The notes: a model not told the origin generated them from the sequence alone. A DNA stretch of 64,000 nucleotides from Armatimonadota bacterium (GCA_020846535.1 JADLDR010000018.1:1-64000); one strand, 5' to 3'. Numbered from the stretch's first letter, positions 47,471 to 57,700 are shown. Made by a program: numbers and translations.

Positions 47471-48036
47471 ATGGCAATCGCAGAATGGATCAGGCCGCAA
47501 AGCTGGACGTACGGCAGCTACAACGCCCTGCCCGATGCGGCGGAACGATATGAAATTATAAAGGGGGAATTGCTCTTGCCGCCCGCGCCCGATATACAGC
47601 ATCAGGATATATCGATGTCTCTATCGGTTATTCTGGGAAGCCATATTCGCGAGCAAAACTAGGCAAGCTCTATGCAGCCCCGCTCGACGTGATGCTCGAT
47701 GAGGAAAACACCGTTCAGCCCGGTTTTGTTTATGTGAGCCGTGAACGGTTGGCGATTATCCGAGAACAATCAGTCCGGGGCGGTCCCGACTTGGTGGTGG
47801 AAATACTGTCGCCCTCCTCGGTCGCTCATGACCGGGTGCGAAAGATGGCCCTTTACGCTCGGTTCCGGATCCCTCACTACTGGATAGTGGACCCGGAGCA
47901 TCATATCCTCGAAGCCTTCCGGCTGGAAGAGAATCATTATATCGTGGAGGCAGGGGCCGGCGAGGACGACCTCTTCCGCCCCTCCCTCTTCCCGGAACTG
48001 AAAATCCCGTTGAAGCTCCTCTGGCACAACGAATAG
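47471..48036 (+). pseudogene. Uma2-family tandem paralogue, frameshifted
   Basis: 47471..47662 matches the N-terminal half and 47689..48036 the C-terminal half of the preceding gene; junction near CGCGAGCAAAACTAGGCAAGC reads REQN(x)GKLYAAPLDVMLDE if one base is added. Confidence 0.75.
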
Positions 48037-48054
48037 ACAAGGAAATCGAAGACC

Positions 48055-50706
48055 ATGCATACCACCAATCAACTGCGACGGATGTATCTCGATTTTTTCG
48101 TGAGCAAAGGCCACAAGATTCTGTCCAGCGCCTCCCTGGTTCCCGATGACCCGACCCTCCTGCTGACCGGGGCCGGAATGAATCCCTTCAAAGCCTATTT
48201 CATCGGGGCCGAGGCTCCGCCCTCGCGCCGGGTGACCACATGCCAGAAGTGCCTGAGAACGGTCGATTTCGAGAACGTGGGCCGCACGCCCCGCCATCAT
48301 ACCTTTTTCGAGATGATGGGCAACTTCTCGTTCGCTGACTACTTCAAAAAGGAATCCATCGAATGGGCCTGGGAGTTCTGCCTTCAGTGGCTCAAGCTGC
48401 CGGAGGACAAACTCTGGGTTTCCGTCTACCTGGATGACGACGAGGCGGAGGGGCACTGGCTGAATGTGGGCGTCCCGAAGGAGCGCATCCTGCGCCTGGG
48501 CGAAGACGACAACTTCTGGCCCGCCTCCGCGCCCAGCAAAGGCCCGAATGGCCCCTGCGGCCCCTGCTCGGAGATATTCCTGGACCGTGGCCCGGCCTAC
48601 GGCTCCGACGCTCCCGGCGCGAACCCCGCCACGGACAGCAACCGCTTCCTGGAGTTCTGGAATCTGGTCTTCCAGGTCTACGACCGAAAAGACGGCGGCG
48701 TGCTGGCCCCGCTGCCCCAGCGCAACATCGACACCGGGCTAGGGCTGGATCGGATGGCTTCCATTATCCAAAATGTGCCGAGTAACTTCGATACCGACCT
48801 CTTCGCCCCTATCATGGTGGGGATCGATCATATCGTCAGAGAGTCAGGCAATCCGGAAGGGGTCGGGCAAGACCTGCTGACCTCCGCCCGGCGCGTCATC
48901 GCCGACCACATCCGGGCCGTGGTGTTCCTGATCGCGGACGGCGTCTTCCCCTCCAACGAAGGCCGGGGCTATGTGTTGCGCCGCATCCTCCGTCGGGCGG
49001 CCCGCTTCGGCTACCGGCTGGGGGTGCGTGAGCCGTTCCTCTACAGCCTGGTTCCCACCGTCATTCAGGTGATGGAGGAGCCGTATCCGGAGCTTGTCCC
49101 TGACCGCGAGCGCATTCAGACCATGTCCCGCCTGGAGGAAGACCGCTTCCAGGAAGCGCTGGCCCAGGGGATGAATCTCCTGGAAGAACGTTTGGCCGAC
49201 ACCTCCGACAGGATCGTTTCCGGCGCGGACGCCTTCCGCCTTTACGATACCTTCGGCTTCCCCCTGGACCTGACCCAGGAGGTGGCCGAGGAACGCGGCT
49301 TCACAGTGGACGAAAAGGGCTTCCGGGAGGCGATGGAGGCCCAGCGCGCCCGGGGTCGCGCCCACCAGAGCGACGATATCTTCGGCGGCCTGGCGGCGAA
49401 TGTTTACACCGAACTGGCTTCCCGCTTCGGCGAAACCGCTTTCCTGGGCTACGAAACCGAGGAGGCGGAATCCAAAGTGCTGGCACTGGTGCGCGAAGGG
49501 CGGGCGGTGGAAAAGCTTGACGCCGGGGAAAAAGGAGAGGTTCTGCTGGGGGCCACTCCCTTCTACGCCGAAAGCGGCGGGCAGGTTGGCGATACCGGCA
49601 TGATGCGGGGGGAGGACTTTCGGGCGGCCATTGAAGATACCCAGAAGAAGCAGGGTCTTATCTATCATCAGGTGTCAGTGGAGGAAGGCGCGCTCCGGAA
49701 GGGAACGCCGGTGCAGGCGGTCGTCGCCTCCGGCCGCAGGCAGGCCTTGCGCCGGGCGCACACCTCCACCCACCTCCTGCACTGGGCGCTCCGGCAGGTG
49801 CTGGGAACTCACGTGGCGCAGGCCGGATCCCTGGTGGAGCCAGACCGGCTCCGCTTCGACTTCTCCCATTATGCCGCCATGAGCGACGAGGAAGTGGGAC
49901 GGGTGGAAGTCCTGATCAATGGGCGCATCTTGCAGGATCATCCGGTCGAGGTCAACTATAAGGGCCTGGAGGAAGCGCGGGCGGGCGGCGCGATGGCCCT
50001 TTTCGGCGAAAAATACGGCGAGGTTGTGCGCGTGGTCTCGATGGACGATTTCTCCCGCGAGCTCTGCGGCGGAACCCACCTGGAGCGAAGCGCCCAGGCC
50101 GGGCTGTGCAAGATCGTCTCCGAGGGGAGCGTGGGCGCAGGCATCCGCCGCATCGAAGCCCTGACCGGTATGGCCGCCTATCGGTACGTCCGCCACCAGG
50201 AGGAAATCCTGGCCCGCGTGGCCGATATTCTGAAGACCGGCCCTGCGGACGCGGCGGAGAGCGCCCGGGCAGCGGTTTCCGCCCTCCGCAACGCGGAAAA
50301 GCGGATCGAGAGCCTCCAGGCCGAAAACGCCCGCCTCCAGGCTGACACCGTGGCGGAAAAGGCCGTCCAGTTCGGCGATGTCCGCCTGGTCACGCACCGG
50401 GTCGAAGGGGAAGGGGATGAACTCATCAAATCCCTGGCCGACGGCCTGGCAGAACGGCTCGGTTCCGGGGTGGTCGTCCTGGGCGGAGCCACCGGAGGCC
50501 GAGTCGTCTTTATCGCCAAAGTCACGCCCGACCTGGTGAAGCGGGGCTTCCATGCCGGGAACCTGCTTCGCGAGGTCGCCAAAGTCGCCGGGGGCGGCGG
50601 CGGTGGCCGTCCCGATTTCGCCCAGGCCGGGGGCAAAGACCCCGCCCGCCTGCCTGACGCCCTCGCCAAAGCCTCCGAACTCATCGAGGCCCAGGCGAGG
50701 AAATAA
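48055..50706 (+). CDS. alaS: Alanyl-tRNA synthetase
   Basis: MYLDFFVSKGHKILSSASLVP, NEGRGYVLRRILRRAAR, HTSTHLLHWALRQVLG, ELCGGTH. Confidence 0.97.
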   Translation: MHTTNQLRRMYLDFFVSKGHKILSSASLVPDDPTLLLTGAGMNPFKAYFIGAEAPPSRRVTTCQKCLRTVDFENVGRTPRHHTFFEMMGNFSFADYFKKESIEWAWEFCLQWLKLPEDKLWVSVYLDDDEAEGHWLNVGVPKERILRLGEDDNFWPASAPSKGPNGPCGPCSEIFLDRGPAYGSDAPGANPATDSNRFLEFWNLVFQVYDRKDGGVLAPLPQRNIDTGLGLDRMASIIQNVPSNFDTDLFAPIMVGIDHIVRESGNPEGVGQDLLTSARRVIADHIRAVVFLIADGVFPSNEGRGYVLRRILRRAARFGYRLGVREPFLYSLVPTVIQVMEEPYPELVPDRERIQTMSRLEEDRFQEALAQGMNLLEERLADTSDRIVSGADAFRLYDTFGFPLDLTQEVAEERGFTVDEKGFREAMEAQRARGRAHQSDDIFGGLAANVYTELASRFGETAFLGYETEEAESKVLALVREGRAVEKLDAGEKGEVLLGATPFYAESGGQVGDTGMMRGEDFRAAIEDTQKKQGLIYHQVSVEEGALRKGTPVQAVVASGRRQALRRAHTSTHLLHWALRQVLGTHVAQAGSLVEPDRLRFDFSHYAAMSDEEVGRVEVLINGRILQDHPVEVNYKGLEEARAGGAMALFGEKYGEVVRVVSMDDFSRELCGGTHLERSAQAGLCKIVSEGSVGAGIRRIEALTGMAAYRYVRHQEEILARVADILKTGPADAAESARAAVSALRNAEKRIESLQAENARLQADTVAEKAVQFGDVRLVTHRVEGEGDELIKSLADGLAERLGSGVVVLGGATGGRVVFIAKVTPDLVKRGFHAGNLLREVAKVAGGGGGGRPDFAQAGGKDPARLPDALAKASELIEAQARK

Positions 50707-50756
50707 TCGCTGTCATTGCGAGGAGCTTTCGCTCCTCGCAGACTGCATCGATAGCG
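50706..50756. repeat. Chimeric REP-like element
   Basis: TCGCTGTCATTGCGAGGAGC TTTC GCTCCTCGCAGACTGCATCGAT: two repeat half-types joined tail to tail. Confidence 0.75.
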
Positions 50757-50875
50757 TATATGTTTACCCTGCGCTTTCAAGAGCGCCTATCGCTGTTCCG
50801 ACAAGTGCGTTTCCTTATGCCTGCGATGAAAACGCGAGGCACAATCGAAACGCTTTCAGGAGATCACTCCATCCC

Positions 50876-52864
50876 TTGACTCAATCGCGCCTGATCATTG
50901 CCCTGTGCGCCTTTTGCCTGCTGGCCTTCGCCGGGCCGTCTGCCGCGAAAACGGTGGCGGTCATAGCGGACAGAATCACTCTGGACGACCTGGCCGCCGC
51001 GACCAGCCCCTCCCTGCAAAAGCTGATGGCGCGAGGGGCTGTCGGCCTGATGAACCCGGCGACAGGCGGCCCCAACACCGCGGACCGCGCCTACCTGACC
51101 CTGGGGCTGGGGCGCTATCCGGACCGTACGGGCCTGCCTACCCTCGACTCCATGCTGCGGCAGGCGGGCGTGCGGGTGGCCCATCTCGGCGGGGTCAAAC
51201 TCGACGGGAAGGGAACCCTCCATCCGGCCGCCGGGATCGCCACCGCCACCGTCTGGCCGGAGATCGCTTCAGATCCCGAAGGCCCGGCCAAACGGCCCCT
51301 GGCGCTGGCCGGGGCGTTGGAGGCAATCCTGCCCCTCTGCGACCTGTGCCTGATCGATATCGGGGACACCACCCGGATCGAAATGTCCCCTCTCAGCCAG
51401 GATGAACGCCAGCGGCTCCGGCGGAGGGCCGTCACCCGCTACGAACCGCTCTGGAAAGCGTTGATCTCCGTGGCCGCTTCGGGGGCCAAAGTCTGGATTC
51501 TCTCGCCCTGTCCGCCGGAGCCGCCCGATGGGCACTGGGAACGCCTGACCCCGGTGGTGTATATCGGCCAGGGGAAAGGAGTGCTGACATCGGGCACGAC
51601 CCAGATGCCCGGCGTGGTCGCCAATATCGATGTGGCCCCTACCTTGCTTCGGGATGCCGTTCTCCCGCCTCCCCTCGAAATGACCGGCAGACCCATCCGC
51701 GTTCAGCCGCGCCCCAAGCCCTGGACCTACCTCCGCCGCGTGGACAGCCTCGCCACCCTGAACCATAGGGCCACCATGCCGGTGATGATCGGGTTCGGGG
51801 CCTTCTATATCCTGCTGCTGGGAGCCGCAGTCGCCGCCCTCACCTGCCTGAAAACGCCGCCCGGCCTGCGGCTCAGCCTCCGGTGGGGCCTGATGGCAGC
51901 GGCAGCCTCGCCGATAGCGTTTCTGCTGGTCTCTTTGCTCACGCCTCGGACCGTCGGGCAGCTTGCCTGGCAGTCGGTTGTCATCACCCTGTTGCTCGCG
52001 GCTGTCGCCTGCGGGCTGGAGCGGAGAACGCCGGCCGGGGGCCTGTCCTGGCTTTTTGTAGGGACGTTTCTGGTGATTGGGATCGATACCGTCTTTCACG
52101 GCCCGCTGGTGCGCGACTCCATGCTGAGCAGCTTTATCCTGTCTGGCATCCGCTACTACGGCTTGGGGAACGAGTATATGGGCGTCCTGCTGGGAGCGGG
52201 TCTAGCAGCCCCGGCGCTCCTGGCGGACGATTTGCTGTTGCCAAAAAACAAGGTTTATTGTAAAATCATTATAGGTATATGGTTTTTAGGAGTGGCTTTG
52301 CTGATCGGCCTGCCCGTCTGGGGGGCCAATTTCGGGGGAGCGGTCGCTGCCGCTCCGTCCTGCGTGGTGGCCGCCCTGTCTTTGACCGGATCGCGCCTGA
52401 ACCGACGCTCCATCCTGCTCGCTCTGGCCGGACTGGCTCTGATGGTGGCCGCCTTCGCGGTGTGGGATATGTTGCGGGACGCCTCCTCCCAGACGCATAT
52501 CGGGCGGCTGCTGGGAAGGATTCGGTCGGGCGGTATCGAACCTTTAGAAGAGGTCGCCGCAGGCAAGCTGAGGATGCACCTCGACATCCTGCTCAGCCCG
52601 CAAGCCTGGATTCCCGCCCTTTCGTCCCTGGCGCTGCTGGCCTGGCTTGCCGCTTCCTTGAAAGGCCAAATCAGGAGGGCCTTCGCTTTGCGCCCTTCCC
52701 TGCAAGCTGTTCTGCCCGCCATCCTGACGGCTTCCGCTATGGCCTTCCTCGCCAACGATTCCGGCGTCGTGCCCCTGGCCTTCATCATGGGAAGCTGGGC
52801 TTTTTCGCTCCTGGACGCGATACTGAAAGCCGGGTCGGCCTGCGCGGGCACCGGGCGGATATAA
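50876..52864 (+). CDS. Membrane protein with N-terminal phosphatase-like periplasmic domain
   Basis: Signal peptide; VAVIADRITLDDLAAATSPSLQKLMARGAVGLMN; many C-terminal TM segments; TTG start inferred. Confidence 0.6.
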   Translation: MTQSRLIIALCAFCLLAFAGPSAAKTVAVIADRITLDDLAAATSPSLQKLMARGAVGLMNPATGGPNTADRAYLTLGLGRYPDRTGLPTLDSMLRQAGVRVAHLGGVKLDGKGTLHPAAGIATATVWPEIASDPEGPAKRPLALAGALEAILPLCDLCLIDIGDTTRIEMSPLSQDERQRLRRRAVTRYEPLWKALISVAASGAKVWILSPCPPEPPDGHWERLTPVVYIGQGKGVLTSGTTQMPGVVANIDVAPTLLRDAVLPPPLEMTGRPIRVQPRPKPWTYLRRVDSLATLNHRATMPVMIGFGAFYILLLGAAVAALTCLKTPPGLRLSLRWGLMAAAASPIAFLLVSLLTPRTVGQLAWQSVVITLLLAAVACGLERRTPAGGLSWLFVGTFLVIGIDTVFHGPLVRDSMLSSFILSGIRYYGLGNEYMGVLLGAGLAAPALLADDLLLPKNKVYCKIIIGIWFLGVALLIGLPVWGANFGGAVAAAPSCVVAALSLTGSRLNRRSILLALAGLALMVAAFAVWDMLRDASSQTHIGRLLGRIRSGGIEPLEEVAAGKLRMHLDILLSPQAWIPALSSLALLAWLAASLKGQIRRAFALRPSLQAVLPAILTASAMAFLANDSGVVPLAFIMGSWAFSLLDAILKAGSACAGTGRI

Positions 52865-52875
52865 GGGGTTCCATC

Positions 52876-53307
52876 ATGCGAATCATGGCTCTCGATATCG
52901 GGGCGCAGCGCGTCGGGGTGGCGCTCAGCGATCCGCTGGAGATGATCGCCAGCCCGTATCAGGTGCTGGCCCGGACGCCCGATGATGAAAAGCTGGCGGA
53001 GGCCGTTCTGGAGGTGGTCCGGGCGCAGGAGGTCGGGGAAATCGTGGTGGGGATGCCGACCATGCTGAGCGGGAGCGCGGGGATCCAGGCGGAGAAAGCG
53101 CAGGCAGTGGTTGCGCTCCTTCGGTCGAAAACCGATATATCCGTGGTGACCTGGGATGAGCGCCTGACCACCGTGCAGGTGGAAAGGCTCCTGCTGGAGG
53201 CAGATATCTCCCGCACCCGCCGAAAGCGCGTGGTCGATAAGATGGCGGCGGCCGTCATTTTGCAGAATTACCTGGATTGGAAGTCGGCCCGGAAATCATC
53301 CACCTGA
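52876..53307 (+). CDS. ruvX: Holliday junction resolvase-like / pre-16S rRNA nuclease RuvX (YqgF)
   Basis: MALDIGAQRVGVALSDPL, EIVVGMPTMLSGS, DERLTTVQ. Confidence 0.95.
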   Translation: MRIMALDIGAQRVGVALSDPLEMIASPYQVLARTPDDEKLAEAVLEVVRAQEVGEIVVGMPTMLSGSAGIQAEKAQAVVALLRSKTDISVVTWDERLTTVQVERLLLEADISRTRRKRVVDKMAAAVILQNYLDWKSARKSST

Positions 53308-53315
53308 GGAAAGCT

Positions 53316-54326
53316 GTGCGCGTCTGGCTGAAACGGCTCGGATTTTTCGCTCTTTTTATCCTGTTGTTTGCGGGTCTGGCGGCAGGGGTCGCCAGCCTCT
53401 TTACCCCGGCGGGCGGGAGCGGCAGGGCGCATGTGATGATCCCGCCCAAAGCCACCACCTGGGAGATCGGGCGCAGGCTCAAGGCGGCGGGGGTGATCCG
53501 TAGCGCCACCGGTTTTGTGCTGGTGGCCCGGGTGCTGGGAGAGAGCGGTAAACTTCAGGCCGGGGAATACGCCGTCGAGCGCAAGATGGGGCTGATGGAG
53601 ATCATCGATAAGCTCTTCCGCGGCGATACGCTGAGCCTGCGGGTGACCGTTCCCGAAGGCTATACCATCGAACGCATCGCGGCCCTTCTCAAAGAAAAGA
53701 AGCTGGCTGATGAGCGGAAATTCGTTCAATCGGCTCGCTTCAATTCGGCCCGCTTCCAGGACATGCTCGATGTGCCGACAGCCAGCCTGGAAGGATATCT
53801 CTTTCCGGACACCTACCTCATCCCGAAGGTGACCAACGAGGAAGCCATCGTTCGTATGATGCTGGATGCCTTCAAAAAGAAGGTATTGGGGCCGATGGAC
53901 GAAGCGATCCAGGCCAGCGGGAAGAACCTGCATAAAATCGTGACCATGGCCTCCCTGGTGGAGCGCGAGGCCCGCCAGCCCAAAGAACGACCCATGGTCG
54001 CCGCCGTCCTGTGGAACCGCCTGAAGATCGGCATGAGGCTTCAGTGCGACGCCACCGTCCAGTATGCCCTCGGCAAGCACAAATCGAGGCTTCTCTATGA
54101 CGACCTGAAGGTGGAGTCGCCCTATAACACCTATCTAAACGCCGGACTGCCGCCCGGCCCCATCGCCAGCCCCGGCCTGGCCTCCATCGAAGCGGCCCTC
54201 AAGCCGGCGCAGGAAGACGCTCTCTATTACGTGGCGCGGGCCGACGGCAGCCACATCTTCACCCGGACGCTCGACGAGCACCGGAAGGCCATCCGCGAGG
54301 CGCGGCGTTCGAGGAAGTCGCCATGA
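53316..54326 (+). CDS. mltG: Endolytic transglycosylase MltG
   Basis: LEGYLFPDTYLIP, ASLVEREARQPKERPMVAAVLWNRL, YNTYLNAGLPPGPIASPG; GTG start after GAGGAAA. Confidence 0.95.
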   Translation: MRVWLKRLGFFALFILLFAGLAAGVASLFTPAGGSGRAHVMIPPKATTWEIGRRLKAAGVIRSATGFVLVARVLGESGKLQAGEYAVERKMGLMEIIDKLFRGDTLSLRVTVPEGYTIERIAALLKEKKLADERKFVQSARFNSARFQDMLDVPTASLEGYLFPDTYLIPKVTNEEAIVRMMLDAFKKKVLGPMDEAIQASGKNLHKIVTMASLVEREARQPKERPMVAAVLWNRLKIGMRLQCDATVQYALGKHKSRLLYDDLKVESPYNTYLNAGLPPGPIASPGLASIEAALKPAQEDALYYVARADGSHIFTRTLDEHRKAIREARRSRKSP

Positions 54327-54853
54327 TGGACTGGATGGGCTACCTCTGTCCTCATGAATGGGTTTCGCGGGTTTCCGAGATCGATCTGGACGGGCTTCTC
54401 TGCAAGGGGATCACCGGCATCATTATCGATCTGGACAATACCCTGGTGGGCTGGCACTGCGTGGACGTGCCTCAGGACATCCTGGAATGGGTGGAAGGGG
54501 CCAAGCGAAAGGGCTTTCGCCTCTGCATCGCCTCCAACACGCACAACAGCAGCCGCCTGGAGCGACTGGCCTCCTGCCTGGGCATCGGATTCGCCCCCCG
54601 GGCCGCCAAGCCCCGGCGCGGCGGGCTGAGAGCCGCCCTGAAAGCCATGGGGATCGGCCCGAAGGCTGCCGTGATGGTAGGCGATCAGATTTTTACGGAT
54701 ATTCTGGCCGGGAACCGGATGGGGCTGTACACCATCCTGGTCAAGCCCCTCACCTCCCGCGATTTTGCCGGCACGAAAATAAACCGGGTGATGGAGAAAT
54801 TGGTGCTGAAACGGCTGCGTCGCCAGGGAAGGATTCAGAGTCCGGAAAAATAG
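54323..54853 (+). CDS. YqeG-family HAD phosphatase
   Basis: GIIIDLDNTLVGW, ASNTHNSSRLERLA, MVGDQIFTDILAGNRMGLYTILV. Confidence 0.92.
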   Translation: MMDWMGYLCPHEWVSRVSEIDLDGLLCKGITGIIIDLDNTLVGWHCVDVPQDILEWVEGAKRKGFRLCIASNTHNSSRLERLASCLGIGFAPRAAKPRRGGLRAALKAMGIGPKAAVMVGDQIFTDILAGNRMGLYTILVKPLTSRDFAGTKINRVMEKLVLKRLRRQGRIQSPEK

Positions 54854-54937
54854 CTATGAAATAATCATGTCAATCCACTTTGAAATATGGAACAATTCAT
54901 CGGCTAGTTCAGTCAAAAAAATGAGTCAGTGTACCTT

Positions 54938-55801
54938 ATGAAAATTTCGGGCACGACACAGATTGTGGGAGTCTTCGGATTCCCTGTCCGGCACACCCTC
55001 TCGCCTGAAATGCACAACGCCGCTTTCGAAGCAATGGGGCTGAATTTCTGCTATGTTCCCTTTGAAGTTCCCCCCGACCGGCTTCCTGCGGCGCTCGAAG
55101 GCGTTCGGGCGCTGGGGTTGGTGGGGGTAAATGTCACCATCCCCCACAAGCAGGCCGTGATCCCCGGCCTTGACGAGATCACCGCCAGAGCCTCCCTGAT
55201 CGGCGCGGTCAACACCGTCCATCACACCCAGGGGCGGCTGGTCGGGGACAACACCGATGCGGAAGGCTTTTTGAAGCCCCTCCAGGCCCTTCTGGGCAGT
55301 CTGAAGGGCAAACGGGCCGTTCTCATCGGCGCGGGCGGGGCGGCTCGTGCGGTGGCTTTCTCTCTGGCGGCGGAAGGCGCTTCCGTATGGATCGCGAACA
55401 AAACGCCCGAACGTGCCCGCGTATTGGCTGAGGACATCATCGGAGCATTCAACGTCGAAAGAGCGTGGGCGGCCTCGCTGACGGAGACGGCGGCTCTCCA
55501 GGAAATCCTCACTTCAGCCGATATTGTGATAAACGCGACATCTGTAGGGATGTATCCCCATCACCAGTCGCCTCCGGCCATCCCGCCGGAGATGCTCCGC
55601 TCCGGCCAGGTGGTCTACGACCTGGTGTACAACCCGGTCGAAACGGCCATCCTCCGGGCGGCGAGAGCGCGGGGATGCGCCACGATTGACGGCCTGGAGA
55701 TGTTTGTATGGCAGGGGGCCATCGCCTTCGAGCGGTGGACGGGGCGGGCGGCCCCGGTGGACGTCATGCGCAAAACGGTGGCTGCAAGGCTGAGACCGTG
55801 A
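54938..55801 (+). CDS. aroE: Shikimate dehydrogenase
   Basis: GVFGFPVRHTLSPEMHNAAF, GVNVTIPHKQAV, NTDAEGFLKPL, GAGGAARAVAF. Confidence 0.95.
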   Translation: MKISGTTQIVGVFGFPVRHTLSPEMHNAAFEAMGLNFCYVPFEVPPDRLPAALEGVRALGLVGVNVTIPHKQAVIPGLDEITARASLIGAVNTVHHTQGRLVGDNTDAEGFLKPLQALLGSLKGKRAVLIGAGGAARAVAFSLAAEGASVWIANKTPERARVLAEDIIGAFNVERAWAASLTETAALQEILTSADIVINATSVGMYPHHQSPPAIPPEMLRSGQVVYDLVYNPVETAILRAARARGCATIDGLEMFVWQGAIAFERWTGRAAPVDVMRKTVAARLRP

Positions 55802-55816
55802 AAAGCAGGAAATTTC

Positions 55817-55845
55817 TTGCATATGTCAAAGTTCTATGATATAAT
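55817..55845 (+). promoter_or_regulatory. Extended -10 promoter upstream of pilB
   Basis: TTGCAT, 17-nt spacer, TGATATAAT. Confidence 0.65.
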
Positions 55846-55915
55846 CAGGCCGTCCTACGTCATAGCTTATTAAGATGCGTTCTCAACGGAAGTTGGAAAG
55901 GCAGGGGGACCCGAC

Positions 55916-57700
55916 ATGGTAATGGCAAAAAAGGATATCGGCGATATTTTAGTCGATAGAAACGTGATTTCTTCGCCCCAACTGGACGAAGTGCGGAGAA
56001 TCCAGAAAAGCACCTCGCAGGACGTGGGCAAACTGCTGGCCGATATGGGCTACGCCGACGAAAAGCAGATCACGGAGGCCCGGGCCCAGACGCTAGGGTT
56101 GCAGTTCGTTGACCTGAACGCCGTTCAGGTGGATTCCAGCGCGGTGAACGTGGTTCCGGATCATATCGCCCGGCGGCACAATGTCATGCCCCTGATGAAG
56201 AACGGCAACCGGCTGACGGTGGCGTTCGCGGACCCGAACAACGTGTTCGCCAGCGACGACCTGCGATTGGCGACCGGGTGTTCCATTCAGCCCGTGCTGG
56301 CGACTCCGAGCGCCATCGACGAAGCCATCCAGCGCCACTACGCCAAAATCGAGGGCGGCGGCGCGCCCAGCGCCGGCGTCGGGGGGATGAACCCCATGCG
56401 CGGCGGAGGCGGCGACGGGGCGGCCAACGCGCCGGTGAGCATGTCCAGCATCAGCGAGGCGATTGCGGCTTACGGGGCCAGGGGCGACGTTTCCGACGAC
56501 GATGCCGCCATGTCCCAGATGGCCGAGGAAGCGCCCATCGTCCGCATGGCCCATACCATCATCCAGATGGCCGTCCGGGACAGCGCATCGGATATCCATA
56601 TCGAGCCACAGCTTCGCAACCTGCGCGTCCGATACCGGGTTGACGGCGTACTCCATGAAGTCATGTCCCTGCCCAAATATATCCAGGCCCCGCTCATCTC
56701 CCGCTACAAGATCATGGCGGAGATGAACATCGCGGAACGGCGCATCCCCCAGGACGGACGCATCGGCGTGCGGTTCGAAGGCAAGGACTACGACCTCCGG
56801 GTTTCCTGCCTCCCCACCAACCACGGGGAAAAGATCGTCATGCGGATCCTCGATAAGACGAGCATCATGATCGGTCTGAACAAGCTGGGGTTCTTCCCGG
56901 AGATCCAGGCGCAGCTCGAAGAACTGGTTTCCCAGCCGAACGGAATGGTGATCTCCACCGGCCCGACAGGGAGCGGGAAGACGACCACCCAGTACTCGGT
57001 GCTTCATAAAATCAACTCCATCGAGAAAAACATCATCACCATCGAAGATCCCATCGAATACGAGCTTCCGGGGGTCGCCCAGGTGCAGGTGAACGTGAAG
57101 GCCGGGCTGCGGTTCTCCACCGCCCTCCGCTCCTTCCTCCGCCAGGACCCGGATATCATCTACGTCGGAGAGATGCGCGACCTGGAAACGGCTGAAATCG
57201 CGATTGAAGCCTCCCTGACAGGCCACCTCGTACTCTCCACCCTCCACACGAACGACGCCCCTTCCGCCGTTATCCGTATGGTGGATATGGGAGTGGAGCC
57301 TTATCTGATTTCCGCTACGGTCATCGGCCTGCTGGCCCAGCGCCTCGCCCGCAAAATCTGCGCCAACTGCAAGGAACCCTATGAGGTGAGCGGCGCGGAC
57401 CTGCGGCGCTTCGGATTCAAGGGATCCGCAGACCAGAAGGTGACCCTCTACCGGGGGCGCGGCTGTGAGACTTGCAAGCACACCGGCTACAAGGGACGCC
57501 TTGGCATCTACGAATTGATGCGGGTGAACGACGAAATCCGGGAACTGGTCGTCCGCCGCGCTCCGCTGGCCGACATCCGCGAAGCCGCCAAGGCCAACGG
57601 CATGAACGAGCTTCGCGAAGACGGCCTCCGCAAGGTGCTGGAAGGCATCACCACCCCGGACGAAATCATGCGCGTGGTCTTCACCGCAGGCGTGGACTAG
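55916..57700 (+). CDS. pilB: Type IV pilus assembly ATPase PilB / GspE family
   Basis: STGPTGSGKTTTQYSVL, LRQDPDIIYVGEMRDLETAEIAIEASLTGHLVLSTLHTNDA, tetracysteine CANC...CETC. Confidence 0.95.
   Translation: MVMAKKDIGDILVDRNVISSPQLDEVRRIQKSTSQDVGKLLADMGYADEKQITEARAQTLGLQFVDLNAVQVDSSAVNVVPDHIARRHNVMPLMKNGNRLTVAFADPNNVFASDDLRLATGCSIQPVLATPSAIDEAIQRHYAKIEGGGAPSAGVGGMNPMRGGGGDGAANAPVSMSSISEAIAAYGARGDVSDDDAAMSQMAEEAPIVRMAHTIIQMAVRDSASDIHIEPQLRNLRVRYRVDGVLHEVMSLPKYIQAPLISRYKIMAEMNIAERRIPQDGRIGVRFEGKDYDLRVSCLPTNHGEKIVMRILDKTSIMIGLNKLGFFPEIQAQLEELVSQPNGMVISTGPTGSGKTTTQYSVLHKINSIEKNIITIEDPIEYELPGVAQVQVNVKAGLRFSTALRSFLRQDPDIIYVGEMRDLETAEIAIEASLTGHLVLSTLHTNDAPSAVIRMVDMGVEPYLISATVIGLLAQRLARKICANCKEPYEVSGADLRRFGFKGSADQKVTLYRGRGCETCKHTGYKGRLGIYELMRVNDEIRELVVRRAPLADIREAAKANGMNELREDGLRKVLEGITTPDEIMRVVFTAGVD

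Noticed and set aside
46895-48036. Two separate short Uma2-related genes at 47471..47662 and 47689..48036
   Set aside because: Together they align to the full-length upstream paralogue; a single frameshifted copy is simpler.
56093-57481. 462-aa minus-strand ORF opposite pilB
   Set aside because: Antisense shadow of pilB (clear Walker and tetracysteine motifs on plus strand), H/V/G-rich composition typical of antisense frames.
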